Shown: positions 22,498 through 33,980, counted from the first letter of the stretch. The stretch: 64,000 bases of DNA from Lelliottia amnigena (GCA_900635465.1 LR134135.1:2666001-2730000); one strand, 5' to 3'. The notes: a model not told the origin generated them from the sequence alone. Made by a program: numbers and translations.

Positions 22498-22960
22498 GCA
22501 GATGAATTCCTGACGTATCGATCTGCGCGGCCTGACCGCCGCCGCAGATCCACTCTTCCAGACGCTCCGTCAGCGCAGCGTCATCAAGCTTTAACCTGCC
22601 GCGCAACGCGCACTCCCAGACAATCAGCACTCGCCATCCGCTCGCCGTCAACGTGGCGACATCGCGCCTGTCACGCTCGACGTTTTTACCGATTTTTGCC
22701 AGCCAGAATTCAGTGCGCGTGGCAGGCACTTTGAACAGATGACAGTCGTGATGATGCCAGAAACAGCCGTGGGTGAAGATGATGCACTGATAGCGATCCA
22801 GCACAAAATCAGGCCGCCCCGCCAGCGCGGCATCCTGAACGCGAAACTCAAAACCCGCTTGCGTTAGCAGGCCTGAAAGCCGTTTTTCAATCGCCGTATC
22901 ACGCGTGCCGATAGCACGCATGTTTTTGCTGCGCGTCGCCTTACTGTGCACATCCGTCAT
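22469..22960 (-). CDS. vsr: Very short patch repair endonuclease Vsr
   Basis: 163 residues from ATG 22960 ([22 protein letters not shown]). Conserved elements: [20 protein letters not shown] with the catalytic Asp, WHHHDCHLF with zinc-binding His/Cys, and NVERDRRD. It nicks 5' of T in T:G mismatches that arise by deamination of Dcm-methylated C. It starts inside the end of dcm (20-base overlap), the usual arrangement. Confidence 0.95.
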   Translation of the reverse strand: MTDVHSKATRSKNMRAIGTRDTAIEKRLSGLLTQAGFEFRVQDAALAGRPDFVLDRYQCIIFTHGCFWHHHDCHLFKVPATRTEFWLAKIGKNVERDRRDVATLTASGWRVLIVWECALRGRLKLDDAALTERLEEWICGGGQAAQIDTSGIHLLTVFPPHRV

Positions 22961-24375
22961 TGACGGCCTCACCCTGGCGCAATTTGACAGCCTGTTTAAT
23001 GCGTGATTCCAGCAGTTTTGCCACCGCTGCAAACGCCGGGACGACCACGGAATTACCAAACTGCCGATAGGCCTGGGGTATCAGAAACCGGAATACGGAA
23101 GCTGTACCCCTGGGGCGATTCAAATCCCATCAGGCGCGCGCATTCACGCGGCGTCAGCCGACGCGGGCGATGGCGTTGGTTCTGCGGATCGTCAAAATTG
23201 ATCTCGCCAAGGGCTTTATCCCAGCCCCGGTCAATGAGGATCTCAGCGCCGTCTTTGTAATAGCGCGCCGACAACGTGCGGGTGACGCTGTTTGGATTGA
23301 GCGGGTCAACCATCCCAAAACCAAAGCCGTTGCCCTTCGCCTGATGCTTTTTGGCATAGCGATAGAGATATTTCCACAGCACTGGGGTCAGGATGAATTT
23401 GGCATCAAATGCCGGTTCCAGGAGCTCCGCCACGGACGGTCGATGCGCCGGAAAAAGCGAGGGAATATCCCGCAGGGTAAAATCACCTTTCAGGTTTAAA
23501 TCACGGCGAAACCCGACCAACACAATCCGCTCGCGATGCTGAGGCAAGAAATGTTTGCCATCGATAATTTTGGGATCGTTCGCACCCATATCCTGGGCAT
23601 CGGCCACGTCGTAGCCGAGTTCATCAAGCGTTTGCATGATAATGCGGAAGGTTTTCCCGCCGTCGTGACTCTTGAGATTTTTGACGTTTTCGAGCACAAA
23701 AACAGACGGACGGCGTGCGTCAATAATGCGCACCACGTCAAAAAACAGTGTGCCTTGCGTATCGCAGGCAAACCCATGGGCACGTCCGAGGGCGTTCTTT
23801 TTGGACACACCCGCCAGTGAAAACGGCTGACACGGAAAGCCCGCCAGCAGGACATCATGCGCCGGAATGGTGCGTCGGATATGGTCAGCCGCTTCAGCAT
23901 CCGTGACGCCGCTTTTATGGCTTAGCGTGACATCGCGGATATCTTCATTGAACTGATGGGTGTTGGGATCGCAGTACCAGTTTGCTTTATAGGTGCGCAC
24001 CGCGTGTTTGTTCCATTCGCTGGTGAAGACGCACTGCCCGCCAATCGCCTCAAAACCATGACGTATGCCACCGATGCCCGCAAACAGATCGACAAAGCGG
24101 AACGCATAATTAGGATGAATAGCCGGTGGGCGTGGAAGCAGATTTTGCAGGAGAGCAAATTCCCCCTCGCTCAGTCGATGGCCTGCCCGCTCGCTCGAAA
24201 CCAGCCGCTTGAGGATCGCCGGACTCCAGTGGCTCTCGCCTTGCGCATTCAGTTGGTTGACCAGCGTTTTGGCGTCATAGATGGTCAGCAGCTTGCACAG
24301 TAAATCCTGCACCGTTGCCGTTGATTTCTCTGCCAGCAATAGTGCGGGCTCAGTCACTGATAGTTTTTCCTGCAT
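22941..24375 (-). pseudogene. dcm: DNA cytosine methyltransferase Dcm (one frameshift near the C-terminus)
   Basis: A C5-methyltransferase for the inner C of CCWGG. Motif I is [16 protein letters not shown], the catalytic Cys lies in [11 protein letters not shown], and ENVKNL is motif VI. The frame ends early at 23053 after PVSDT, because of an extra base in a four-base run (GGGG, 23075-23078 on the plus strand). The next frame supplies [13 protein letters not shown], which is motif X, and ends at 22941. Removing one base gives 477 residues, close to E. coli Dcm (472). Loss of motif X would abolish activity if the indel is real; a base-calling error is as likely or more so. Confidence 0.93.
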
Positions 24376-24418
24376 ACCTTCAACCGGACGAAAAAGACTG
24401 GGAACAGATTACCATAGT

Positions 24419-25120
24419 TCAGCGTGACAGACTGCGCTGGAATCGGCTCAATACCTGTGAATCGATGCCAAGACAATCGCCCTGCAATTCAGCGCTCAGT
24501 TTCGCCATGAAATGCACCAGGAAATCGGCGTTATGACGCGCAAGCTCTCGGCCCATTTCGGTTTGCATGGTATCCGGCAGACGCAACAGCTTGGTCTGGA
24601 AATGGTCGAGCGCAAAGGTTTTATCATTCAGTTCGCGCGATTCAGCAAAGGGATCATCGGCATCAAACAGGGCAACGCCCAGCGCCCCTGAAACCGCAAA
24701 GACGCGAGCCAACCCGATCGCACCGAGGGCCTCTAACCTGTCGGCATCCTGGACAATTTTCGCCTCCAGGGTTTGCGGCGCAATGCCCGCGTTAAAGCTG
24801 TGCGCTTCGATCGCGTGCTGGACGGCAGGGATACTCTCCTCGGGAAAATCGGGGAAAGCGTCGTGCAGAATTTGGCTGGTTTTGCGCGCCGCAAGCCGCG
24901 AGGATTGCCCGCGCTCAGGGTGATTTTTAGGCAGGCTGACAATATCGTGGAAATAACATGCCGTAAGAATCACCAGCGGGTCGATGAGCTGCCCTGTCAT
25001 CATTCGCTGCGCCGTCATCCACACGCGGCGAAAATGCGAAATGTCATGCGCGGTATCATCCGTGTCATGATTTTCTGAAAGCCAGTTTTCGAAGCGGTGC
25101 TGCCAGTGGGTAAGCGCCAT
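24419..25120 (-). CDS. yedJ: HD-domain phosphohydrolase YedJ
   Basis: 233 residues with HD-domain metal ligands: H in [14 protein letters not shown] in ACYFHDIVS, and D in [14 protein letters not shown]. The substrate is unknown; family members act on nucleotides or related phosphates. Its place directly behind dcm is as in E. coli. Confidence 0.93.
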   Translation of the reverse strand: MALTHWQHRFENWLSENHDTDDTAHDISHFRRVWMTAQRMMTGQLIDPLVILTACYFHDIVSLPKNHPERGQSSRLAARKTSQILHDAFPDFPEESIPAVQHAIEAHSFNAGIAPQTLEAKIVQDADRLEALGAIGLARVFAVSGALGVALFDADDPFAESRELNDKTFALDHFQTKLLRLPDTMQTEMGRELARHNADFLVHFMAKLSAELQGDCLGIDSQVLSRFQRSLSR

Positions 25121-25488
25121 GATCCCTCCTTCATTAATGCGTCCACCATAGCAATTTTCTGCCGCACTAACACGCCAGATTTACCCAGCGATTTACGACA
25201 AATCAATTTAATTTGACTCATCTCTAGCCTTGTATTTCAGAATTTATGTATGGAAATTCATTGATCATTTAAAAGCACCAATAATAAAAACATCAAAATT
25301 TAATATATTAGCCTCTGTAAAATTCACCCAAGAAATAACCCAGCCCTCAGCAACATTTAGAATTAAATAACATCATTTAATTACATATATTATTGAAACT
25401 TAATTTCATGATTCGAATAGTATCGCCGATGTAATTGCGGAGGGTGATTACGTTTATTCACATGAGTGATGTTAAAAAGGAATATATA

Positions 25489-26610
25489 ATGAAAAGAAAA
25501 GTATTGGCTATTATGGTGCCTGTTTTACTGGCCGCAGGTGCCGCGAACGCAGCAGAAATTTATAACAAAAATGGCAATAAATTAGATCTTTACGGCAAAG
25601 TGGATGGTCTTCATTACTTCTCTGATGATATTGGCGCGGATGGCGATCAGTCTTATGCACGTCTGGGCTTCAAAGGCGAAACGCAAATCAATGAACTGCT
25701 GACGGGTTACGGCCAGTGGGAGTACAACCTGCAGGCCAATAATACCGAGAGCGCAACCAACCAGTCGTGGACGCGTCTCGCGTTTGCGGGCCTGAAGTTT
25801 GGTGATTATGGTTCATTCGATTACGGCCGTAACTACGGCGTTCTGTACGATGTTGAGGGCTGGACAGATATGCTGCCAGAATTCGGCGGCGACACCTATA
25901 GTAAAGCGGATAACTTTATGACCAACCGCGCCAACGGCGTGGCGACATACCGCAGCACGGACCTGTACGGTCTGGTGGAAGGTCTGAACTTCGCATTGCA
26001 GTATCAGGGTAATAACGAAAGCGCGGGCAATGGTAACGAAGGCACAAATAACGACAACGGTCGCGATATTCGTCATGAAAATGGTGACGGTTTCGGTATT
26101 TCTTCAACCTACGATATTGGCATGGGCTTTAGCGCCGGTGCAGCGTTCGCCTCGTCTGACCGTACCACCGATCAGGTAAATTCCACCACGGCGGCGGGCG
26201 GTGAACAAGCAGAAGCCTGGACGGCGGGTATTAAATATGACGCCAACAATATTTATCTGGCGGCGATGTATTCTCAGACCCGTAATATGACGCCGTATGG
26301 CAATAAAAACTCCGCCGTCGCGAACAAAACCAAAAACTTTGAAGGCACCGCACAGTACCAGTTTGATTCTGGTCTGCGCCCGGCAGTGTCTATCCTGATT
26401 TCTAAAGGACAGGATCTGAATACCGCTTTTGGCAGTGAAAAAGATCTCGTTAAATATGCGGATGTGGGCGCAAGCTATTATTTCAATAAAAATATGTCTA
26501 TTTATGCAGATTATAAAATTAACCTGCTGGATGAAGACGACATGTTCTATCAGGCGAATGGCATCAGTACCGATGACATCACCGCGGTAGGCATTGTATA
26601 TCAGTTCTAA
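25489..26610 (+). CDS. General trimeric porin (OmpC/OmpF family, OmpS1/YedS position)
   Basis: 373 residues from ATG 25489 with a signal peptide cut after AGAANA, mature start [19 protein letters not shown] and C-terminal VGIVYQF with the final Phe required by [12 protein letters not shown] motif marks the constriction loop L3. The location behind yedJ corresponds to yedS of E. coli and ompS1 of Salmonella. The 25121-25488 leader is AT-rich and has no gene I can recognise. Confidence 0.93.
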   Translation: MKRKVLAIMVPVLLAAGAANAAEIYNKNGNKLDLYGKVDGLHYFSDDIGADGDQSYARLGFKGETQINELLTGYGQWEYNLQANNTESATNQSWTRLAFAGLKFGDYGSFDYGRNYGVLYDVEGWTDMLPEFGGDTYSKADNFMTNRANGVATYRSTDLYGLVEGLNFALQYQGNNESAGNGNEGTNNDNGRDIRHENGDGFGISSTYDIGMGFSAGAAFASSDRTTDQVNSTTAAGGEQAEAWTAGIKYDANNIYLAAMYSQTRNMTPYGNKNSAVANKTKNFEGTAQYQFDSGLRPAVSILISKGQDLNTAFGSEKDLVKYADVGASYYFNKNMSIYADYKINLLDEDDMFYQANGISTDDITAVGIVYQF

Positions 26611-26627
26611 TCTCCATAAATATCAAT

Positions 26628-26650
26628 GGCCGCAGCTGCGGCCTTTTTTA
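26628..26650. terminator. Terminator between the porin and murQ-like genes
   Basis: A perfect palindrome GGCCGCAGCTGCGGCC followed by TTTTTTATT, 18 bases after the porin stop, in a convergent gap. Confidence 0.85.
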
Positions 26651-26667
26651 TTAGCCGTACCTTTCAA

Positions 26668-27531
26668 TTACGGCGCTTCCTGTAATGCAACGCGGATAAA
26701 ACCGTTATTCTGCTCAAGCAAATCGCGTGCTTGCCAGGCATCCAAACCGGTCATGACCATCAATACGGCTGTTTTGCAATGCTGATTACAACTTTCCAGC
26801 GCCGCTTTCGCCACGGTACGCGAACATCCGCCCGCCTCCATCACAATCGCGATTTGTCTCTCGGCCCACCGGGTATTTTTGGCCTCGAGATCCACACGCA
26901 TATTGCTGTAAACGCGCCCTGAACGGACCGCTAATCCGGTTGAAATCATATTCAGGATCAATTTTTGCGCCATCGCGGCTTTGACGGTATGAAAACCGGC
27001 TACCACATCTGCGCCCGTTTGCGGAGCAATCACCCAGCTCGCCAGCTGCGCCGCTTCACTCTGCTCGTCGCGGGTAATAATGGCAACAGGCGATCTCAGC
27101 GACCAGGCATGTCGCATTGCCCCCCAGACCCACGGCGTTTTACCACTAACCGTCAGCGCCAGCATCATATCGTGCTCACCAAAATTAATCGCCTGTAAGT
27201 CGGCTACACCACGGTCATAATTTGCCGCGCCGTCTGCGGCCTCAAGCGCTATGACAGGATGTTTGCCTGGGGCAAATTCTAAGGCAGCCTGGACCGCCGC
27301 ACGGCCAGACGCTCCTGCTCCAACCATCACCAGCCGGCCGCCGTGACTCAGGGTTGCGGCCGCGTTGTCGACCACGTGGGCAATGACGGGTAAAAAGGGT
27401 GTGATGGATTCGGTTATTTTTTTATCATCCTGATGAATCACATTCAGCATGTCCAGGGTCGACAACCTGTCGATATCCGCCGTATCCGCGTGACGTCTTT
27501 CCTTGACTAAACCGTTCAGCTTAACGCTCAT
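26668..27531 (-). CDS. N-acetylmuramic acid 6-phosphate etherase-like protein (MurQ family)
   Basis: 287 residues of the SIS-domain MurQ family: the entry RRHADTADIDRLSTLDML matches the MurQ N-terminus, followed by the sugar-phosphate loop VGAGASGRAAVQAALEFAPG and the GADVVAGFHTVKAAMAQKLILNM helix with Gly/Ser contacts. The reaction of the family splits MurNAc-6-P into GlcNAc-6-P and lactate. The sequence is more divergent than true MurQ (its loop lacks the usual SGRLGVLDASE), and no murP transporter or murR regulator is next to it. It may be a paralogue with another substrate. Confidence 0.8.
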   Translation of the reverse strand: MSVKLNGLVKERRHADTADIDRLSTLDMLNVIHQDDKKITESITPFLPVIAHVVDNAAATLSHGGRLVMVGAGASGRAAVQAALEFAPGKHPVIALEAADGAANYDRGVADLQAINFGEHDMMLALTVSGKTPWVWGAMRHAWSLRSPVAIITRDEQSEAAQLASWVIAPQTGADVVAGFHTVKAAMAQKLILNMISTGLAVRSGRVYSNMRVDLEAKNTRWAERQIAIVMEAGGCSRTVAKAALESCNQHCKTAVLMVMTGLDAWQARDLLEQNNGFIRVALQEAP

Positions 27532-27694
27532 AAACTGCCTCCTTGTATGAATTCCCTTACACTATAAAGTGTTTTATATAGGTCACCTGCGAGGGGGGTC
27601 ACGAAAAGGTATGTATTTGTAAGCTTTTACATGACTTTAAGAAAGCGCCGTCATCAGCGATAATTACCCCTTAATAATTAGCCATGGAGTGCGG

Positions 27695-29313
27695 ATGAGC
27701 GATGTGCAGCCTTTAGTCATGACGCGCAAGCGCCCAATGAAACTCCAACACGCTGGTCACACTGATGGTCAGCAGTGTGATTGGATCGGTGTTGCTGGTC
27801 ATCTTTGCCCTCTACTTTATGCAGATCACCAAGGCGACGCGAGACGGCGTGAAAGACACCGCGCTTGCCATCGCCAGAACGCTGGCCGACAGTCCCGACG
27901 TCAAACGTGGCCTGCTGTTATCCGCACAGAAAAGTCAGATTCAGCCTGTCGCAGAAGCTATCACTCGACGCAACGATCTGCTTTTCGCCGTGGTCACCAA
28001 TATGCAGGGTGTGCGGTATTCTCATCCTGATAAGCACCTGATCGGAAAGAATTTTATCGGTGAGGATCTTAAACCTGCGCTCGCCGGAAATGAAAATGTG
28101 TCGGTTAACCACGGTGTGCTGGCAGAAGCCCTGCGCGTTTTCACGCCGGTTTATGATGACCAGCACCGGCAAATCGGGGTGGTGGCGATTGGCATATCGC
28201 TCAATAAGGTGGATGAAGAGATCAGCCGCAGCCGTTGGGGCGTTATCTGGACGGTATTATTCAGTGCGTTGATGGGTACTCTGGGAACCTGGGGCCTGGT
28301 ACATTTACTGAAACGCATTCTGTTTGGCCTTGAACCTTACGAAATTTCCGCTCTGTTTGAACAACGCCAGGCGATGCTGCAATCCCTGAAGGAAGGCGTG
28401 ATTGCTATTGATAGTCAGGGTCGCGTGACAATGATTAACCACACCGCCCGCCAGATTCTGCTTCTGCCAACCCCACAGCGCGGAAATGCCCCATCACGTT
28501 CCGATGCTCGCCTCGCTGCGCAGGGTATCGCAGACGGGTAAGGCATTGCAGGATCAGGAGATTGACTGTAACGGCCGGCTGCTGCTCTGCAACACCTTTC
28601 CTGTCAAAAGCCAGAACGCAGTGATTGGCGCAATCAGTACGTTTCGTGACAAAACCGAGATCCGGGAATTGATGCAGCGAATGGATGGGATGGTGAGTTA
28701 CGTGGATGCGCTGCGGACCCACTCCCATGAGTTTATGAATAAGCTGCATGTGATCCTGGGGCTCCTGCACATGAAGCGCTACGACAAGCTCGAAGAGTAC
28801 ATTATCCAGACGGCGCAAAATTATCAGACGGATATTGGCACCATTCAAAACAAAATCAAATCGCCAGTGATTGCCGGTTTCCTGCTGGGGAAAATAAATC
28901 GCGCCAAGGAAGCGGGTATTAGCCTGACGCTGGCGGAAGAGTGTCAGGTGCCGGATACCCCAAATACTGAACACGTGACGGTGCTGATCACGGTGCTCGG
29001 TAACCTTATCGAAAACGCACTCGACGCGATGACAGACCAGCCCGAAGGCGAAATCAGCCTGATGCTGCATTATCAAAACGGCTGGCTCAGCTGTGAGATT
29101 AGCGATGACGGTCCCGGTATTGACCCGTCGCGTCTGGCGCACATTTTTACTAAAGGTTTTTCGACAAAAGGCGAAAACCGAGGTGTGGGATTATTTCTTG
29201 CCCGCCAGCAGCTCGAGAAACTCGGCGGCGAAATCGTCGTGGAATCGGAGCCTGGCGTGTTTACTCAATTTTTTGTTCAGATCCCCTGGGATAGCGAGAG
29301 GAAAATCGCGTGA
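27695..29313 (+). pseudogene. DcuS-like C4-dicarboxylate sensor kinase (two frameshifts)
   Basis: This reads like E. coli DcuS throughout: first membrane helix, periplasmic PAS/CACHE sensor (TRDGVKDTALAIARTLADS; DLLFAVVTNMQGVRYSHP), second helix, cytoplasmic PAS (FEQRQAMLQSLKEGVIAID), the phospho-acceptor His in RTHSHEFMNKLHVILGLLH, and the ATPase N and G boxes (LGNLIENALDAM; DDGPGI). Frames change at about 27745 and between 28460 and 28490; each fits one extra base. The repaired protein has 538 residues (DcuS has 543). It overlaps the regulator gene by four bases. It should sense external fumarate, malate or a related acid. Confidence 0.9.
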
Positions 29314-30029
29314 TAAATGTCTTAATTGTCGATGATGATGCCATGGTGGCTGACCTTAACCGACTGTATGTGAATCGTGTTGAGGGTTTTAGCTGCTGCG
29401 GCGTCGCCTCCACGCTCAGTCAGGCCCAGGCCATCATTAGCAACCCCGCTCAGGCTGTCGATCTGGTGCTGCTGGATGTCTATATGCAGCAGGATAATGG
29501 TCTGGATTTGCTGCCGATTATCCGTGCTTCAGGCCGCGCCATCGATGTGATCATGATTTCATCGGCCTCCGATGCCACCACCATTCAGACCTCTATGCAC
29601 TATGGCGTGGTGGACTACCTGATTAAGCCGTTCCAGTTTCCGCGTTTTGAAGAGGCGCTTAACGGCTGGAAGGAAAAGAAACATCTGATGGGGTCACATC
29701 AATATTATGAACAGGCAGACGTTGATCGTCTGCTGCACGGTGGCGCGCCGGAGCTGGCAGACAGCAAACGCCTGCCGAAGGGCTTAACCCCGCAGACGCT
29801 GCGCACGATTTGTCAGTGGATTGACGGGCATCCCGACACGGAGTTTTCCACCGATGATCTGGCGAACGCGGTCAGTATTTCACGCGTTTCATGTCGTAAA
29901 TACCTGATTTGGCTGGCACAGATTACAATTCTATTTACCAGCATTCATTACGGGGCTACCGGTCGTCCGGTGTATCGATACCGGCTCCAGCCGGAACAAA
30001 TCGGGCTACTCAGACAGTATTGCCAGTAA
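29310..30029 (+). CDS. DcuR-like response regulator
   Basis: 239 residues from GTG 29310. The receiver domain has the acidic pair DDD near the N-terminus, phospho-Asp in LVLLDVYMQ and the KPFQ Lys. The C-terminal CitB-type winged helix (STDDLANAVSISRVSCRKYLIWL) is almost that of E. coli DcuR. It partners with the preceding kinase and probably controls the fumarate reductase operon and perhaps the antiporter-fumarase operon. Its 3' end overlaps the convergent apbE by 20 bases. Confidence 0.93.
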   Translation: MINVLIVDDDAMVADLNRLYVNRVEGFSCCGVASTLSQAQAIISNPAQAVDLVLLDVYMQQDNGLDLLPIIRASGRAIDVIMISSASDATTIQTSMHYGVVDYLIKPFQFPRFEEALNGWKEKKHLMGSHQYYEQADVDRLLHGGAPELADSKRLPKGLTPQTLRTICQWIDGHPDTEFSTDDLANAVSISRVSCRKYLIWLAQITILFTSIHYGATGRPVYRYRLQPEQIGLLRQYCQ

Positions 30030-30975
30030 GGCGATAGCGGTTGTCGAGCAGCGTAAAACGAAAGTGACGCATGGACGAGAATACAATTTCGCTTGCTTTG
30101 GTCACGAAAATCGCTTCAATGTCTGGCCGCGCACGCAGCGCGGCACAGCCTTTCTCAACGCCCAATCCGTAAAGGAGTGTGGTCCAGAGATCGCCGTCGA
30201 TTGAGTCCGTCGAGATGACGGTCACGCTGTCGAGTTCATTGCCCAGCGGATAACCGGTGCGCGGGTTTAAAATGTGGTGATAACGCGTGCCGTCGCGTTC
30301 GAAATAGCGTTCATAGGTTCCCGATGTCACCACCGATTTGTTTTCAATTTGCAGCGAACCGATTAGCGCGTCCGCAGCGCCGAACGGTTTTTTAACCCCG
30401 ACCGTCCAGCCCCCTTCAGGCGAGCCAAGCGTCTGGATGTTCCCACCCAGATTGATTAACCCCAGCGTTTCGCCCTGTTTGCGCAGGAAATCCCTTACCC
30501 GGTCAGCGATATAGCCTTTAGCGATCGCGCCCAGGTCGATCTCCATTCCCGATCGAGTAAGAAACACGCTGCATGCCGCCTCATCCAGCACGACTTCCAT
30601 CGGATCGGTTAACGCCAGCAGCGTATTGATTTCATCGGCAGGCGGGACGCTGTCGCCCTGAAAACCAATTTTCCAGCGCTTAACCAGCGGACCAATGGCC
30701 AGATTAAATGCGCTGTTTTCCAGCAAACTGGCCGCTTTTGCACAGCGAATCAATTCAAACACCGGACGGCTAACGGCGACGGGGTGCTTCCCAGCGGCGA
30801 GATTTATATCCATCACCTGGGAGCGCGCGCGGTTCACGGTCAGTAAATCTTCGTACTGTTTGATTAAGCGAAAAACCTGCGCGGCAAGCGCTTCGTTGTG
30901 CGAGAAGAGTTTGAGGAGAATGGGAGAGCCCATCAGCACGGCGGAATAACTGTAGACGCGGTCGTCATCTGGCAT
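30010..30975 (-). CDS. apbE: ApbE-family FAD:protein FMN transferase
   Basis: 321 residues from ATG 30975 (MPDDDRVYSYSAVLMG), with AGGAG eight bases upstream. Family motifs are present: the DLGAIAKGYIADRV helix, INLGGNIQTLG, TSGTYERYF and HHILNPRTGYP with metal and FAD ligands. ApbE moves FMN from FAD to a Thr of a D-x-x-TGAT motif. No lipoprotein signal is visible, so this copy is cytoplasmic, as needed for its neighbour. It lies 85 bases downstream of the reductase gene, which carries exactly such a motif, so that protein is its likely substrate. Confidence 0.92.
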   Translation of the reverse strand: MPDDDRVYSYSAVLMGSPILLKLFSHNEALAAQVFRLIKQYEDLLTVNRARSQVMDINLAAGKHPVAVSRPVFELIRCAKAASLLENSAFNLAIGPLVKRWKIGFQGDSVPPADEINTLLALTDPMEVVLDEAACSVFLTRSGMEIDLGAIAKGYIADRVRDFLRKQGETLGLINLGGNIQTLGSPEGGWTVGVKKPFGAADALIGSLQIENKSVVTSGTYERYFERDGTRYHHILNPRTGYPLGNELDSVTVISTDSIDGDLWTTLLYGLGVEKGCAALRARPDIEAIFVTKASEIVFSSMRHFRFTLLDNRYRLTGNTV

Positions 30976-31060
30976 GGGAGTGGCTCCTGACGGTAGCTCT
31001 GACAGGCAAACGCTGTCGGGGAAATGACCGGAACACCGCGTTCCGGTCAACCAAAACGGC

Positions 31061-33844
31061 TCAGCCAGGCTTTTTCGAACGCATTGCCGCCTGATGTCCG
31101 GCAAGCGTACCAAAAATAATGATATCTGCCACCGCGTTACCGCCAATTCGATTCCCGCCGTGAATACCACCGACCACTTCACCCGCTGCATATGCACCAG
31201 GAATGACGTTATCGGCGCTATCCAGAACACAGGTTTGCGGATTGACAGTCACGCCGCCCATGGTGTGATGCACACCGGGGGCGATGCGGATCGCGTGGAA
31301 TGGCCCTTCGTTGATCGGCGCACGCAGCGCAGTGGTGCGACCGAAATCATCATCGTGCTGCTTTTCAACAAACCCGTTATAGCGTTCAAGCGTCGCCAGG
31401 AACGCGTGGTGATCCATACCCAACGCCTCCGCCAGCGCTTTCGGCGAGCTGGCGCTGGTCACCAGGCCTTTGGCGATGTATTCATCGGCAGCTTTGTTTT
31501 TTGCCCGAACGTGCTCATCAAAAACGATGTACGCGTATTTCTCAGGCAGCGCGATAATGTGAGCCGACACTTTGTCGCGGGTCTCCATCTCGTTGAAGAA
31601 ACGGTTCCCCTGCTGACTCACGAGAATCGCGCCACCGCCGCGAATGGATTCAGAAATCAAATATGAGGTGTTCTGCTCAACGGTTGGGTGAATTTGAATT
31701 TCACCCATATCCACGGTCCCGGCGCCAATACGTTCCAGCAATGCAATCCCGCCGCCCGTCGCGCCTTTGTGGTTCGTGGTCACAAAACCGTCCAGATCCG
31801 GGCGATATCTCACCACCATCTGGCTGTTGGCGCTAAACCCGCCGGTCGCTACGATCACGCTTTTGGTGGTGACGGTGACGGTTTCTTTCTCTTCCGTGGT
31901 CAGGCGCACGCCCGTCACTTCCCCGTTTTCGACAATGATATCGCTCACAGAAGTGTCCAGCATCACGTCGATATGCCGTTTATTGACGTTGCGCACCAGA
32001 CCGCTTACCAGATAACCGCCCACCGCAGAACCATCTTTTGGACGGTGCGTACGATCGATGCTCATCCCGCCGGTCGTGGTGATGTCATTGAGCATAATGC
32101 CGCGCGTTGCCAGCCATTCGATAGCCTCTGGCGCGTTTTCCACAAAGCAGCGCAGCAGTTCCGGGTTGTTCCTGTTCTGCCCACCTTTCAGGGATTCCTG
32201 ATAAAACAGTTCTTTGCTGTCCTGAATCCCTTTGACCTGCTGGAAGCGGGTTTCCGCGGCATTCATCCCCGCAGACGCTTTAATGGTGTTCCCGCCAATG
32301 CTCGGCATTTTCTCGACAATCAGCACGCTCGCCCCGTCGTCATAAGCCTGAATCGCCGCCGCCAGCCCTGCACCACCGCTGCCCACCACCACAACATCAA
32401 CACATTTCGCTGCGTTAGGATCAACGCCCTCTTCTGCCGCCAGAGCTTTGGAGGATTTCACCATCGCTTTCGAGACGGCTTTTTTCACCGCTTCGCTCTG
32501 GCTGGTCGCGCCTGTAATGGCGTCAACATGAGGGGTATTTGCGTCGAGAATACGGCTGCGGATCTCCTCAAAACTGGTCACAAACTCTACGTCGTGGTCG
32601 GGACCGGATGCCAGCGCAATGTCACTGATACGATCGGTTTCGAGGCTGACGCTGACCACCAGCTCGCTGGCGTCATCCTGGACCGTTTCGATAAACGTGC
32701 CGGGCTTGAATTTTGACTCGCCCATGCTCATGTCGCGGATCATCGCTTCCACCAGCGAGAAACGCCACAGCGGCTCCGGAATGTGCAGCGCTTCTCGCCT
32801 GGTGCTGTCCATAAACAGTTCAAGCGTTTCACCCTGACCAATGCGATCGGTCCAGTCCGGATAGGCGATCGTCGCGCGTCCCACCGCGATCAGGTCGTAG
32901 CCGTGATCAATTGCCTCGTTCACATCAGCGGCATTGACCACGCCGCCTACGCCCATGACAGGGATTTGCGCGAGCGTGTCTGAACGCATGGCGCAATATT
33001 TTTCGATAAGTGGCGTCGGATCCTGGGTATCGACAATCGACGGGCGCAGCGTCGCGCCGACTGAAAAGTGCAGATAATCCACCCCACGCGCCGCCAGTTT
33101 TTCCAGCAGGTACATCGTGTCGTCGAAGCGGATGCCCGGCAACTTCCATCTCTTCCGGAGAGAAGCGGTAGCCAATGATGAAGGCGTCATCCGCGTACTG
33201 GCGCACCATTTTGTGGGTGATGTCCAGTACCGCCAGCGGGAATTTGGCGCGGTTGTCGCGACTGCCGCCCCACTCATCATCGCGCTGGTTGGAGTTCGGG
33301 GAGTAGAACTGCTGGATTAAATACGTGTTTGCGCCATGAATTTCAACGCCATCAAAGCCCGCCTGAATAGCGCGACGAACGGCGTCACCCAAACTTGCCG
33401 ACCATCGCACAGACGTCTTCACCGCTCAATGCGACTGGCGTGGCGGCCCCCTCCACGCGCGCGGCAACGGCGCTGGGCCCCACAGGCGTGCGCCCGCCAA
33501 TCAGCTTCGGGTCAACCATACGGCCGCCATGATAGATCTGCAGCAACGCTCTGGAACCTTTCGACTTAATCGCATCGGCAATTTTTGCCAGACCGGCGAT
33601 TTTCTCGTCATTATCAATGCCGATTGCGCCGGGGAAAGCCAGCCCTAAATCATCCACAAAGCAGCATTCAACGATGATGGTCCCGATGCTACCTGAACGC
33701 GCGCGATAGTATTCACCAGCTCGCTGGTGACCGTCCCGTCGTAATACCCCGTGCAGGTGTCATTGGGGCCATTAACAAACGGTTTTTTAACTCGGTGCCA
33801 TTCGGTAATGTGAACGGGCTTAGAATGCGTTCGTTAGTGCTCAT
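31061..33844 (-). pseudogene. Three-domain cytoplasmic NADH:fumarate reductase (OYE, FMN-bind, FAD-binding; four frameshifts)
   Basis: Domain order: an Old Yellow Enzyme-like NADH:flavin domain (from MSTNERILSPFTLPNG at 33844), an FMN-binding domain with the flavinylation motif DAITGATS at about 32503-32524, and a fumarate reductase flavoprotein domain (VVVGSGGAGLAAAIQA; IQIHPTVEQ; SESIRGGGAILVSQQGNRF; HHTMGG; GEVVGGIHGGNRIGGNAV). This is the layout of the Klebsiella pneumoniae soluble NADH:fumarate reductase. There is no signal peptide. Frames break near 33766 and 33713 (one base missing each), 33389 (one extra) and 33137 (one extra). The repaired length is 927 residues. Related three-domain enzymes reduce acrylate or cinnamates, but the adjacent fumarase and dicarboxylate antiporter favour fumarate. 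Confidence 0.88.
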
Positions 33845-33947
33845 AATAGAAACTCCAAACTTTAAAAAATGAAATTCAAGAATTCTTTATCGGTCCGGTT
33901 ATGGTTAATTTTTTTGCCGATGTCATGATATTAATATAACGCTATTT

Positions 33948-33980
33948 TTAGTTACTAAAGTTATTACGTTAGTTAATAAA
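33948..33980. promoter_or_regulatory. Direct repeat TTAGTTA(c/a)TAAA, candidate response-regulator operator
   Basis: TTAGTTACTAAA (33948-33959) and TTAGTTAATAAA (33969-33980) differ in one base and start 21 bases apart, two helix turns. They lie 104-136 bases upstream of the reductase start. Tandem sites on one DNA face are typical for response-regulator dimers; binding by the neighbouring DcuR-like protein is my inference. Confidence 0.45.

Noticed and set aside
31688..32716. A 342-residue open frame on the plus strand opposite the fumarate reductase
   Set aside because: It is rich in His and Arg, as typical for antisense of a GC-rich gene, and the opposite strand has clear FAD domain motifs.
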